From: Acidobacteriota bacterium
GTDB taxonomy: Bacteria; Acidobacteriota; Terriglobia; Terriglobales; Acidobacteriaceae
DNA: 46,318 bases
Assembly (NCBI GenBank): GCA_003224855.1
Contig: QHZY01000068.1
Span: 1 to 46,318, forward strand
Direction of reading: 5' to 3'
Made by a program: the position numbers and the translations under genes. This document shows positions 26,546 to 34,674 of the stretch, piece by piece. The notes beneath the pieces were generated by a model. That model was not told the origin of the DNA and made no database searches. It saw nothing but the letters and a program-made list of their open reading frames with translations. Positions within the stretch are counted from its first letter, which is position 1. Every line of letters begins with the position of its first letter.

Positions 26546-27163
26546 TTAGTTCTTGCTGCCCGTTGATGTTCCCGCAAACCAGCCGGACGGTACGGCTCCT
26601 GGCGTGTTTGCCTGGCCCGAGTAGTTCGTGCGGAAGGACTTTCCCAATTGTCCCAAGCGGTAGGCTACGCCATTCAAAGTGAATGTTTCCACGTCCGTGA
26701 CGGTGTTTGTATGCACGGTCACGAAGGTGTTGGTGAGTGTGTTGAGAATCACCTGCTGGCGGTAATTTGACACCTGAATGGGCATACCTTGGCTGAAGCT
26801 GGCAGGATTGCTAAAGTCCGACGGCCCATTGTTGAGATAAATGGTTGTGGTTCCGGTGCGATCAACAATCCTAAATGGCCCGTGATTGACCACCTGGAAC
26901 GTTGTCGCGTTTGTCACAAACGTGAAAAGCGCAGTGGTTTCATTCTTAGTAGTCGTGCTGCTGAAGACGTTATCCAGCCCGGTTATGCTCGATAGATACC
27001 CGTACTGCTGGCTAGCTGGACCGCTGTTGTTGAATTCGCCGATCGCCTCATACAAAACCTGTTCTTCGGCAATCGGTATAGTGTTCTGCGCCGATGCAGT
27101 CCCTGCCGTAATCAGAACCAAGACTGCAGCCAAACAAAGACTGACCCTCCGAGTCCGTCGCAT
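26546..27163 (-). CDS. secreted protein of unknown function (island cargo)
   Basis: The 205-residue protein has a clear signal peptide (MRRTRRVSLCLAAVLVLITA, cleavage after ASA near residue 25). The mature part is Thr/Asn/Ser-rich with beta-strand character and no Cys (TTTKNETTALFTFVTNATTF, RIVDRTGTTTIYLNNGPSDF). AGGAG sits seven bases before the ATG. It lies divergent from the regulator gene at 27372, with about 200 bases between, so the regulator could control it. I recognise no family. Confidence 0.6.
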   Translation of the reverse strand: MRRTRRVSLCLAAVLVLITAGTASAQNTIPIAEEQVLYEAIGEFNNSGPASQQYGYLSSITGLDNVFSSTTTKNETTALFTFVTNATTFQVVNHGPFRIVDRTGTTTIYLNNGPSDFSNPASFSQGMPIQVSNYRQQVILNTLTNTFVTVHTNTVTDVETFTLNGVAYRLGQLGKSFRTNYSGQANTPGAVPSGWFAGTSTGSKN

Positions 27164-27371
27164 GGTGATTCTCCTTGTGTTGGGCTTTTCTTTGTTCAGA
27201 ACGCCCGAGACACTCGTGTAGCGCAGCCTGGCGAATCACAGCAATGGAGCCTTCGTCAATTTTGAATTAAGTTTTGATAGAGAATCGTAAATGGCTGTAA
27301 ACAAAGGAAGGTGCTCATAGAACTGGAATGCTGGGTTAGAATGTCGCGAGTCCGTAGAGAGGTAATTCGAG

Positions 27372-29261
27372 TTGTCTGAAGCTCCGGTCCAGACTGACTT
27401 TCTAGAGCTCGACTTGCGCCGCTATGAGTTGCGCCGCGGGAGCAGTGTGCTCAAGCTGGAAAAGATTCCGATGGAGCTTCTGATCCTCCTGGTTGAACGA
27501 AGAGACCAGCTGGTTGGCCGCGAAGAAATCATCGCTCGACTATGGGGGAAGGACGTCTTTCTCGACACCGAACAAGGCATCAACACCGCAATTCGCAAAA
27601 TTCGGTTGACCTTGGGCGATGACCCAAATGATCCGCGGTTTCTGCAGACCATCGTCGGTAAGGGCTACCGCTTCGTAGGACCAATTACTGTCGTTAACGC
27701 TACGCCAGCAGCCGCGGCGGCTCGTGCCCCGGTTCCCGCGACTGATGAGGAAACGCAACCTAGTCGGCCAAAGACCGCGCTACGGTGGAAACTGGTCGCC
27801 TTTGCCGCTGTCTTCCTGTTGGCTGGCGCGGTGGTCGTTGCATTCAGGTACTTTGACTGGATTCGCTGGTTTCCGCGTCGGTCGGTGCATTCTATTGCGG
27901 TGTTGCCGCTTAAGAATCTCTCAGGCAATCCTGCCGATGAGTATTTCGCGGATGGAATGACAGACGAGTTGATCACGAACCTTGCCAAGATTTCGGCATT
28001 GCGGGTCACTTCCTATACCTCGGTGTCGAAATACAAAACGACTTCCAAGCCTTTGCCGCAGGTTGCGCAGGAATTGCAAGTCGATGGAATAGTCGAAGGC
28101 TCGGTACTGCGCTCCGGCGACCAAGTCCGCATCACCGCGCAATTGATCTACGCATCCCGCGATCAGCACCTTTGGGCGGAAGAGTATCAGCGCTATGTTC
28201 GCGACGTACTTTATCTGCAACGTGAAGTTGCGCACGACATTGCTGAACAGGTTCGAGTCACTCTCACGCCTAATGAACAAAAGCGCTTGGCCACGGCGGG
28301 CGTGGTGGATCCCGCGGCTTATGAAAGCTACCTTCGCGGGCGCTCGTTTTGGAACCAGCGCAGCGAAGCCAGCTTGCTCAAAGCAATCGACCAATTCAAC
28401 AAAGCAATTGAGATGGACGCAGGGTACGCACCCGCCTACTCGGGCCTGGCCGACTGCTATACGACGCTCGGCTATTTGAGCTACCTCGACCCGCTCGATG
28501 CCTTCCCTCACGCCCGCGACGCTGCCACGAAGGCGCTTGAACTCGATCCGAGCCTGGCTGAGGCGCATACGTCGCTTGCTTACTACAATCTCTACCACGC
28601 CTGGAACTGGACGGAAGCCGAGAACGAATTCAAGAAAGCGATTGAACTCAATCCAAACTACGCGACCGCTCACGACTGGTACAGCTACTACCTGATGGCC
28701 ATGGGCCGATTCGACGAGGCTTGGACAGAGGCGAATCGGGCGCACGAATTGGATCCTCTGTCGGTCACCATCTCCACCGATATAGGCTTCAACTATTATT
28801 ACCGGCACAACTACGACGAAGCGATTAACCAGTTGCGCTCTACTCTGGCCGTCAGCCCCAAATTCCCTCTGGCGCATCTCTGGCTTGGCCGCGCATATCA
28901 GCAGAAAAAGATGTACTCGGAGGCGATTGACGAATTCAATAAGACCGATGCTGCCTTGCCGGGATGGGTGGTAACGATTGCCGGGATGGGGAACGCCTAC
29001 GGCGAATGGGGACATCAGGCCGACGCAAAAGTGGTGCTGATCCGCCTAAACCAGATGGCTCGTGAGAAATACGTCACTCCCTACGGGGTCGCTCTCGTGT
29101 ACGCAGGCCTAGGGGACAAAGACCAGGCATTTGTCTGGCTCAACAAAGCCGTAGCAGGGCGCAGTCATTGGTTGGTGTGGCTGAACCGCGATCCACGCTG
29201 GGATCGGATCCGCTCCGATGCGCGATTTGAAGATCTTAAAAAGCGCGTTGGACTACCGTAA
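27372..29261 (+). CDS. membrane-bound winged-helix regulator with TolB-like and TPR domains
   Basis: The 629-residue protein begins with a PhoB/OmpR-type winged helix (about 10-108: ELLILLVERRDQLVGREEII, LWGKDVFLDTEQGIN, VGKGYRFVGPI). Then come a low-complexity linker and one transmembrane helix (about 141-161). Next is a TolB-like domain seen in adenylate-cyclase-type TPR proteins (about 175-290: IAVLPLKNLSGNPADEYFAD, GMTDELITNLAKI), followed by about seven TPRs (310-600). This CadC-like layout lets a periplasmic TPR sensor control DNA binding. The start is TTG at 27372 after AGAGAGG. Target genes are unknown; the divergent secreted protein is a candidate. Confidence 0.82.
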   Translation: MSEAPVQTDFLELDLRRYELRRGSSVLKLEKIPMELLILLVERRDQLVGREEIIARLWGKDVFLDTEQGINTAIRKIRLTLGDDPNDPRFLQTIVGKGYRFVGPITVVNATPAAAAARAPVPATDEETQPSRPKTALRWKLVAFAAVFLLAGAVVVAFRYFDWIRWFPRRSVHSIAVLPLKNLSGNPADEYFADGMTDELITNLAKISALRVTSYTSVSKYKTTSKPLPQVAQELQVDGIVEGSVLRSGDQVRITAQLIYASRDQHLWAEEYQRYVRDVLYLQREVAHDIAEQVRVTLTPNEQKRLATAGVVDPAAYESYLRGRSFWNQRSEASLLKAIDQFNKAIEMDAGYAPAYSGLADCYTTLGYLSYLDPLDAFPHARDAATKALELDPSLAEAHTSLAYYNLYHAWNWTEAENEFKKAIELNPNYATAHDWYSYYLMAMGRFDEAWTEANRAHELDPLSVTISTDIGFNYYYRHNYDEAINQLRSTLAVSPKFPLAHLWLGRAYQQKKMYSEAIDEFNKTDAALPGWVVTIAGMGNAYGEWGHQADAKVVLIRLNQMAREKYVTPYGVALVYAGLGDKDQAFVWLNKAVAGRSHWLVWLNRDPRWDRIRSDARFEDLKKRVGLP

Positions 29262-29263
29262 GT

Positions 29264-30295
29264 TCAGAATCGCCAGCTGTATTGGGCAAGAATCAGGCTA
29301 TCGGCCAAGTCTCCACCACCTGACTTTCCAAGCCGCAGGTCAACGAGGCTAGGTTTAAAATTTTGATGCACCCGCAGCGGCACGCTCAACGTATAAGTCC
29401 CGCGACCGTGATTCATAATCATTCCCGGCTCCAAATACAGACTGTATCCTGGCCTCCGGAAGCCATTACTGCCGCCGATCAGGTCGCGGACAGGAATTCC
29501 GTCAATCCGGGTGCCCAAGCTGACAGATACGCCATGCTTCGGGTTCAGGCCATACGCCATTCCGAACCGCGTGGAATACACGTCCGGTACTGACAAGAAG
29601 GTTCCGGGATATGGAGCGTTAACACCGGTCAGGTCACGAGGACTCAGCAGATACCAGCTGTTGAAGTACCCGGAAGTCCGCTGGAAGAGGCTGCGATAGC
29701 CCTGGGCCTGGAAGATGACGCCCCAGCCGCCGTCGCCGAGTTGAATAGACTGGTCTGCTGGTATGTTGAATAGCGTTCCGTTCGCGAGCGTCACTGCACC
29801 GCTCACGTCGTTGTCTCCTGTCGGCATTTTTACACCCAATCCGAAGGCGAGATTCCCGTTCGAATGCCGAGCAGGATTTCGCAGCCAGAAGGTACTTATT
29901 ACGCTCATGTCCCCGAGACCGGTTGATTCGACAACGTGTCGGGTTCCGTCCTGATAGAAGCGCGAGTGCGTGCCGCGTGAGAAAGGAAGTGTAAACGCGA
30001 GAGCGATTCTATCGCTGATTCCGTAGTTGGCGGTGATGTCAAAGGAGTCAATATTGAGATACAAGGGCTGCTGAAATGGTGCGGCGCTCTCTCTCACCTC
30101 CGTGCCGACGAACCACTGGCTTGCATGAAGATGCCGATATGCGACATCGACTTGCCACTGATGCTTCTTGAGCTGTGGGCTGGTGTTTTCACCCAAACTG
30201 GGCGAAGTGAAGCGAACAGGCATTCAACCCTGAGCGAACGACCTGCCGGAGAGGGATCCGAACGCCAGCACAAAAATGATCAGCCAGTTTCTCAT
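29264..30295 (-). pseudogene. outer-membrane beta-barrel protein interrupted by a stop after the signal peptide
   Basis: GAGG precedes an ATG at 30295 that opens a perfect signal peptide of 23 codons (MRNWLIIFVLAFGSLSGRSF, then AQG). An in-frame TGA at 30224-30226 follows, and directly after it an ATG begins a 319-codon frame without signal sequence. That frame looks like a beta-barrel of the MetA/phenol-degradation transporter superfamily, with alternating aromatic strands, ITANYGISDRIALAFTLPFS, GVKMPTGDNDVSG, and a terminal aromatic strand ILAQYSWRF. The single nonsense codon separates secretion signal from barrel, so as read the barrel would not be exported. Sequencing error is an alternative. 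The cargo function is unknown. Confidence 0.75.
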
Positions 30296-30367
30296 GTGAT
30301 CCTCACGAAAGGTGCTCGATCTTGTGGGCTCATTATATGCATCACAGTTGACCAGCCCAATCTCTTT

Positions 30368-30680
30368 TCAACTTTCGGCAGTGTGTTCGGATCTAAGCCG
30401 CTCACGCTCCTGCTTCAGTGTTTCGAGCGGGTCTGCCGTTGCGTATCAACTTACGCAACTCAATGGCCTCGTCGCGAGCGGCATCTGCGCTCCACTCCGG
30501 CGATCGGCCAATTGTGATCCTCCGCTTCAAGCCGGCGAAGCGATAATCAAGCAGCAATGCAACTACGCCCGCAGCGGTGATCCGTACACCGAAACCTGAA
30601 ATCTGACCGTCGTAGACGATCTCGTGCCCAGTGGCCGGAGCCTTCAACCTGTTCACGAGTCGCTGAGTGACCTGTTTCAT
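30368..30680 (-). pseudogene. int: truncated, frameshifted tyrosine integrase
   Basis: The ATG at 30680 has AGAGGA eight bases upstream. The first about 85 residues are the DUF4102 N-terminal domain of P4/tRNA-targeting integrases (VTQRLVNRLKAPATGHEIVY, DGQISGFGVRITAAG, DYRFAGLKRRITIGR, AARDEAIELRKLI). At RNGR the frame slips; the other frame continues DPLETLKQERERLRSEHTAE, as expected of the next segment, then stops at 30368. The core-binding and catalytic domains (R..HxxR..Y) are absent. It lies 130 bases from the tRNA-Gln 3' end in the same direction, as usual for integrase genes at att sites. Confidence 0.85.
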
Positions 30681-30810
30681 CTTTCTTATCCTCTGCCGCC
30701 GTGTCACCATAGTGTCACCACTGCATGTCTTCTTGCGGCACACCAGTGTCCGCTGATGACCGCGGGAGATCAACAATAATCGCCGCTTTTCAAGGGATTG
30801 GCGCTAGGAG

Positions 30811-30846
30811 TTTGGCTGCCCCCCAGGGATTCGAACCCCGATATGC
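30811..30846. repeat. right attachment repeat (within tRNA-Gln 3' end)
   Basis: The 36 bases match the left repeat with one mismatch (T for C at position 7 of the repeat). It begins two bases beyond the encoded CCA end of the tRNA and runs through the T-arm into the variable region. It marks the island-chromosome junction on the tRNA side. Confidence 0.8.
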
Positions 30847-30886
30847 TGATCCAGAGTCAGCTGTCCTACCATTGAACGAGGGGGCA
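30813..30886 (-). tRNA. tRNA-Gln (anticodon CTG)
   Basis: The minus strand folds into a full cloverleaf. The acceptor is TGCCCCC paired with GGGGGCA, the D-arm contains GTTCAATGGTAGGAC, the anticodon stem is GCTGA/TCAGC around loop CTCTGGA with anticodon CTG, and the T-arm is CGGGG-TTCGAAT-CCCTG. The discriminator is G and CCA is encoded (30815-30813). A sigma-70-like promoter lies just upstream. It is the integration site of the island. Confidence 0.93.
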
Positions 30887-30917
30887 GCGAGTGTTAGATA
30901 ACGATTACTGCATTTTG

Positions 30918-30946
30918 ATTTTAGGGGCTCAGTTCGGTGGGGTCAA
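30918..30946 (-). promoter_or_regulatory. sigma-70-like promoter of tRNA-Gln
   Basis: On the minus strand TTGACC (30946-30941) and TAAAAT (30923-30918) are spaced by exactly 17 bases, about 32 bases before the tRNA 5' end, giving a leader of about 25 bases. This is the best promoter match I found in the window. Confidence 0.75.
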
Positions 30947-31021
30947 CGGCAAACCCGGTTCTTGGCAACGTGAACTAAACTTCACTCGCAGAGAGGAATT
31001 GAGTCTGATTACAAATGCCAA

Positions 31022-32191
31022 CTATTGCGAAAACTTGAAGATCGCCCCTCCCAGGTCCACCAGATAAAGTTCGCCCGCAGCGTCCTGACCAAAGGAGCTG
31101 ATGCTGTGAGAAGTTGAAAGCAGCTTGTCGCGCGTCCAGGCGCCGGGCGGCGATTCGGTCAGTGTCCACACGGTGCCGCTCCCGAAGTCTCCAAACACGT
31201 ACTTCCCCTGCAAGGCCGGAATTGCCGAACCGTGATAAACGTAGCCGCCGATAATGGCAATCCCTTCAGTGTGGTCATACTCGGTGATCGGTAATGTCAA
31301 TCCGTTCATGTTGCAACTGGCGGAGTTGAAGCAGTGGCCGCCTTCCATGATGTTCCAACCATAATTGCCGCCCCTGGTCACAAGGTCGATCTCTTCGAAC
31401 TTCTCCTGGCCGACATCGGCACAGAACAGACGGCCGGTAGGCCGGTCAAAGGAAAAGCGCCATGGATTGCGGAATCCAAACGCCCAGATCTCGGGCGATC
31501 CGCCGCCGCTCACAAAAGGGTTATCAGAAGGAATTGCATATGGCAGAGAGCCGCTGGTGTGATCAACATCAATGCGCAGCATTTTGCCGAGCAGGGTTTG
31601 CGTATTCTGGCCATTGCCCAGCGGATCGCCGCCACCTCCGCCGTCGCCTAAGCCAAAATACAGAAAGCCATCTGCTCCGAATGACAGTTGACCGGCCTTG
31701 TGGTTTGGAAAAGGCTGATTGACGGTCAGGAGTATGCGCTCACTGGCCGGGTCAGCCTGGTTGGAATTGGCTGAAAGCTGGTATTCGGCAATTACGGTTT
31801 GCATCTGGCCCGATGAGAGTCGGTCGTAGTTCACGTAAAAGCGGCCAGACTGAGCAAAGTCAGGGTGAAAGGTGACGCCGAGAAGACCTTGCTCCGCTCC
31901 ATCGAAATTCACCTTGCTGGAAATATCCAAAAATGCAGGGCTGACCACGGCGCCTGCTGAGATGATGCGGATAGTGCCGCCTTGTTCGACGACGAACATC
32001 CGGCCACTGCCGTCATCTGGCGTTTGTAGATCGAGCGGTGATTGCAAGCCGCTGACAAAAGGTGCTAATGAAACCGAAGCAGGGCCAGGCGCGGGGGACG
32101 GCGAACTGTTACTGCTGCCACCGCAGCCGGGAAGCAAAAGCAGAGTGCTCAGCAGAAGCGAAATACCGGGTAGGGCCCTTAGATACCGCAT
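31022..32191 (-). CDS. PQQ-type soluble aldose/glucose dehydrogenase lipoprotein (YliI-like)
   Basis: I use the ATG at 32191 (TTG at 32203 adds four residues). The signal peptide has lipobox LLPGC, then a Gly/Ser/Pro linker, and a six-bladed propeller of the glucose/sorbosone dehydrogenase family: LQTPDDGSGRMFVVEQGGTI, QGLLGVTFHPDFAQSGRFYV, the region around the catalytic His NHKAG, FGLGDGGGGGDP, WAFGFRNPWRFSFD and GGNYGWNIMEGG. Such enzymes oxidise aldoses with PQQ in the periplasm. No PQQ synthesis genes are nearby, so the cofactor would come from elsewhere. Complete. Confidence 0.85.
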   Translation of the reverse strand: MRYLRALPGISLLLSTLLLLPGCGGSSNSSPSPAPGPASVSLAPFVSGLQSPLDLQTPDDGSGRMFVVEQGGTIRIISAGAVVSPAFLDISSKVNFDGAEQGLLGVTFHPDFAQSGRFYVNYDRLSSGQMQTVIAEYQLSANSNQADPASERILLTVNQPFPNHKAGQLSFGADGFLYFGLGDGGGGGDPLGNGQNTQTLLGKMLRIDVDHTSGSLPYAIPSDNPFVSGGGSPEIWAFGFRNPWRFSFDRPTGRLFCADVGQEKFEEIDLVTRGGNYGWNIMEGGHCFNSASCNMNGLTLPITEYDHTEGIAIIGGYVYHGSAIPALQGKYVFGDFGSGTVWTLTESPPGAWTRDKLLSTSHSISSFGQDAAGELYLVDLGGAIFKFSQ

Positions 32192-32232
32192 TCGTAGAAT
32201 CAAAAAATGTCCGCTGAGCGCTATAGAGCCGC

Positions 32233-33090
32233 TCAGTCTTTTTGTTTGACGCGCACCACGGTTAATTTTGTAAAGCCTTCCTCAAATGTGGGCGGGCGCA
32301 ATTGCTCTGCCTTGCGCCGCATCACATCTTCCGGAACACTCCGTTGGCGCCGCGCGTTTCGTTCCATGCAGACCTCAACCGGAACATCGAAAAACACAGC
32401 GTGCGCCTCATAGCCGAAATCTTTCGCCAGCTTGATCCAGCCATGACGTTCGTGGGGGGTGAGATTGGTGGCATCGAGGTAGCTGAGCGGACGGCGAGCA
32501 ATCAGGCGCGCCTTCAGCATGGAGCGAAGGTTGGAAAATACCAGGTCCTGAAAACGCTGTTCGCTGGCATCATCGAACAAAATCGCGCGCAGCATATCAC
32601 TGGAGAGGGGGGTTATGTTGTGCCGCTTGAACCATGAGCTTTTGCCGGAACCTGGGAGGCCAATCGCCAGCACGACCGCGCCTTTGGTTGTTTTCTCCGC
32701 AGACACATTCTGGCCCGCGACTGCTTCGGCGCTGGTTGCTGCAACACCCGCTTGGGCCGGAGGCGAGGAACGACCGGTTGCACTACGTCGTTTGCCTCTT
32801 CCCCGCCTGCGACGCCGGGGCTGCTGGCCGCGACTGGTAGAGCGCGTGGGGCGCACTGCTGGTTCAGGAAGGCTGCCTGGCCCCGCGTCTTGAGCTGCCT
32901 GGTTATCATGATCTTCTTCGGGCCGGGGCGCTTCAGAGCCGGGCGCTTCGGACGGCGGCTCGATCACTCCGGAGGGAGGTTCAGCTTGTGCCTCGAAATA
33001 GGCGGGTTGCAGTGGCGCCTGTGCTTTTTCGGGGTCAGCAGGTGAAGTGGTCTTTTTGCGCTTAAGCCGATCGCGCATCCATTTACGCAT
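32233..33090 (-). CDS. P-loop kinase, polynucleotide-kinase-like, with basic disordered N terminus
   Basis: This 285-residue protein has a disordered, Pro/Glu-rich N-terminal part ending in a strongly basic patch (PRRRRRGRGKRR, about 91-102). A P-loop kinase domain follows, with Walker A GLPGSGKSSW at 144-153, a TPLSSDMLRAILFDD segment, a DATNLTPHERHGWIKLAKDF segment and VFFDVPVEVCMERNARRQRS, the layout of T4 Pnkp-like 5'-kinases (AAA_33). The basic tail suggests nucleic-acid binding, which would fit RNA/DNA end repair, but the substrate is unproven. No phosphatase or ligase domain is fused. Confidence 0.75.
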   Translation of the reverse strand: MRKWMRDRLKRKKTTSPADPEKAQAPLQPAYFEAQAEPPSGVIEPPSEAPGSEAPRPEEDHDNQAAQDAGPGSLPEPAVRPTRSTSRGQQPRRRRRGRGKRRSATGRSSPPAQAGVAATSAEAVAGQNVSAEKTTKGAVVLAIGLPGSGKSSWFKRHNITPLSSDMLRAILFDDASEQRFQDLVFSNLRSMLKARLIARRPLSYLDATNLTPHERHGWIKLAKDFGYEAHAVFFDVPVEVCMERNARRQRSVPEDVMRRKAEQLRPPTFEEGFTKLTVVRVKQKD

Positions 33091-33139
33091 GTCTGGCTTG
33101 TAGCATACCGAACAACGTCACCGCAAACGAAAGCTCGAA

Positions 33140-34137
33140 CTACTCGCCGAGCCAGGCCCCTAACCCCTGCAGAGCTTCCATGTGGTCGCAAACGATCTTG
33201 GTTGCTCCCACGATGGGTACCGCCAGGATCAATCCCATGCTCCCCCATATCCACGCCCAGAAGAGCAGCGAAAGTGTGACCGCGAGTGGGTTAAGCCGCA
33301 GTCTTCTGCCTACAATTTTTGGGAACAGCACATTCATACTGAGCACATGAAGTCCAATGACGGTCACACAAATGACCAGGAGGCCGGTTTTGTTCAGTAC
33401 TCCGACGCCGGCGGCCACAGGCGGAAACAGAGCAAGGAATACCCCCAGATACGGTATAAGGCTGACAAACCCGCTTAGTACGCCAAGAAAATAAAAGTAA
33501 GGAATTTTCAGATACCAGAAGACCAACCCGCTAATCAGCGCGTTCACCAGACCGACCACAACATTGCTGGCGATATAACTGCGAATCATCTCGGATATCT
33601 TGCCGATGGTGCGGTGGGCGGCTAGCCGGTGCTCTTTGGGGAACAGGCGGACGGTGGCTGCATGAGCGTGATCCTTCCAGGTGAGCATGAAGTAGATTAA
33701 GAATGGCGCGAAAGTAAACCCGAGCAAAAGGTCGCCCAGAGCCCCACTGCCGGTCGCGATCATGTTCTTGATGCCTGGAGGTTCCTGGATTTCAACCGCT
33801 ACCGGTTTTTTTCCATCGTTGGGCGTACCCATCACTGTTCGGGTACTTTCTTGCGAGGAAGCCTGAGCCGGTGTAATTGGACCACCAGTGGTTCAAGCAC
33901 AAAAGCCAGCAGCATGGAAACAAGAATTGTGACCATTACCAGCTTGAGGATGTAAATCAGGCCCAGGAAAGCGATGACGGCGACCACAATCTGCGCCAGC
34001 GATCCGATGCGAATGGAGGAATGAAGAACTTCCACCTCTTCCGCCGCCATGGGAATCGCGGCCACTTCGGTGCTGTTGGTCGGAGTACCCGGCTCAATTG
34101 GGCTGGGTTCACCTGATGAAGATGTTTTCGCCGCCAT
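33140..34137 (-). pseudogene. AI-2E family transporter with an internal frameshifting deletion
   Basis: The N-terminal 101 codons (34137-33835) give a disordered start and two hydrophobic segments ending FVLEPLVVQLHRLRLPRKKV, then stop at 33832. The C-terminal 231 codons (from 33835) start inside the family at VMGTPNDGKKPVAVEIQEPP and run through the remaining helices, with FAPFLIYFMLTWKDHA, YFYFLGVLSGFVSLIPYLGV and RLRLNPLAVTLSLLFWAWIW, ending GAWLGE. The block that normally joins them (a transmembrane helix and an extramembrane region, about 50-60 residues) is missing and the frame shifts. A GTGATG overlap at the scar could allow reinitiation, but two halves without the middle are unlikely to work. 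Confidence 0.8.
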
Positions 34138-34197
34138 TGAAACTCCGGACGACTATGACGTGAAGCAGGCCTGAACTGTTGCTTACGTTTTAAGCCG

Positions 34198-34203
34198 TAC
34201 AAT
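34198..34203 (+). promoter_or_regulatory. possible -10 box for a leaderless transcript
   Basis: TACAAT ends six bases before the ATG at 34210, so transcription would begin at or next to the start codon. No SD is present. The -35 region is weak (no TTGACA-like match at 17 bases). Confidence 0.35.
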
Positions 34204-34209
34204 ATCGGT

Positions 34210-34566
34210 ATGGCACTACCAAAAGAGATCAGCGGTCAGAAATACATTTGTTTAACTACATTCCGAAAGAGCGGGGCAGCGGTGCCGACTCCCGTCTGGT
34301 TTGGCGAGGCCAATGACCTCCTCTATGTAATGACCCGAACTGACCTGGGGAAGTTCAAGAGGATCCGCAACAATCAAAAAGTCCGCGTGGCACCTTGTAC
34401 GATTCGTGGAAAAGTAACCGGGCCGGAGTTCCCCGCGAGCGCACGCATTCTGCCGCAGTCGGATTTTGTCGCCGCGCGCGCCACTATCAACCGAAAATAT
34501 TGGGCCGCCCGCTTGCCGCTGATTTGGCGAAGGACCAACGCCTATCTCGAAATCTCAGTTCCCTAA
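34210..34566 (+). CDS. pyridoxamine-5'-phosphate-oxidase-like (F420/FMN split-barrel) protein
   Basis: This 118-residue protein resembles the PPOX-class split-barrel family: ICLTTFRKSGAAVPTPVWFG near the start, LYVMTRTDLGKFKRIRNNQK and VRVAPCTIRGKVTG. Members bind FMN, F420 or haem; the Lys/Arg-rich KFKRIRNN region is typical of F420-dependent types. The substrate is unknown. A TACAAT box 7-12 bases before the ATG and lack of SD suggest a leaderless transcript. Length is normal. Confidence 0.75.
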   Translation: MALPKEISGQKYICLTTFRKSGAAVPTPVWFGEANDLLYVMTRTDLGKFKRIRNNQKVRVAPCTIRGKVTGPEFPASARILPQSDFVAARATINRKYWAARLPLIWRRTNAYLEISVP

Positions 34567-34674
34567 CCGGACTCAGCTGCTCTCATTTACGCTGTCTGCG
34601 CCACCTGCTAACATCGAATGTTTCCATCAGTACATTTAAATTAGCTGTACGGCTTCATAAATTACGGAGGCGAA

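Larger units (their letters stand above)
25796..30846. mobile_element. small decayed genomic island at tRNA-Gln
   Basis: A 5-kb segment is bounded by the 36-bp direct repeats at 25796-25831 and 30811-30846. The right repeat is the 3' end of an intact tRNA-Gln, and just inside it lies a truncated DUF4102-type tyrosine integrase in the same orientation, the classic arrangement of a tRNA-targeting integrative element. Cargo: a secreted protein, a winged-helix/TPR regulator and a beta-barrel protein interrupted by a stop codon. The integrase is frameshifted and lacks its catalytic domain, so the island is immobile on its own. Confidence 0.75.

Noticed and set aside
27921-29015. 364-codon frame antisense to the TPR regulator
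   Set aside because: Opposite a TPR gene with regular codon structure, no SD, composition rich in Arg/Val typical of antisense frames.
30224-30226. Selenocysteine at the TGA between signal peptide and barrel
   Set aside because: No hairpin of SECIS type is apparent just downstream and an ATG follows at once; mutation or error is simpler.
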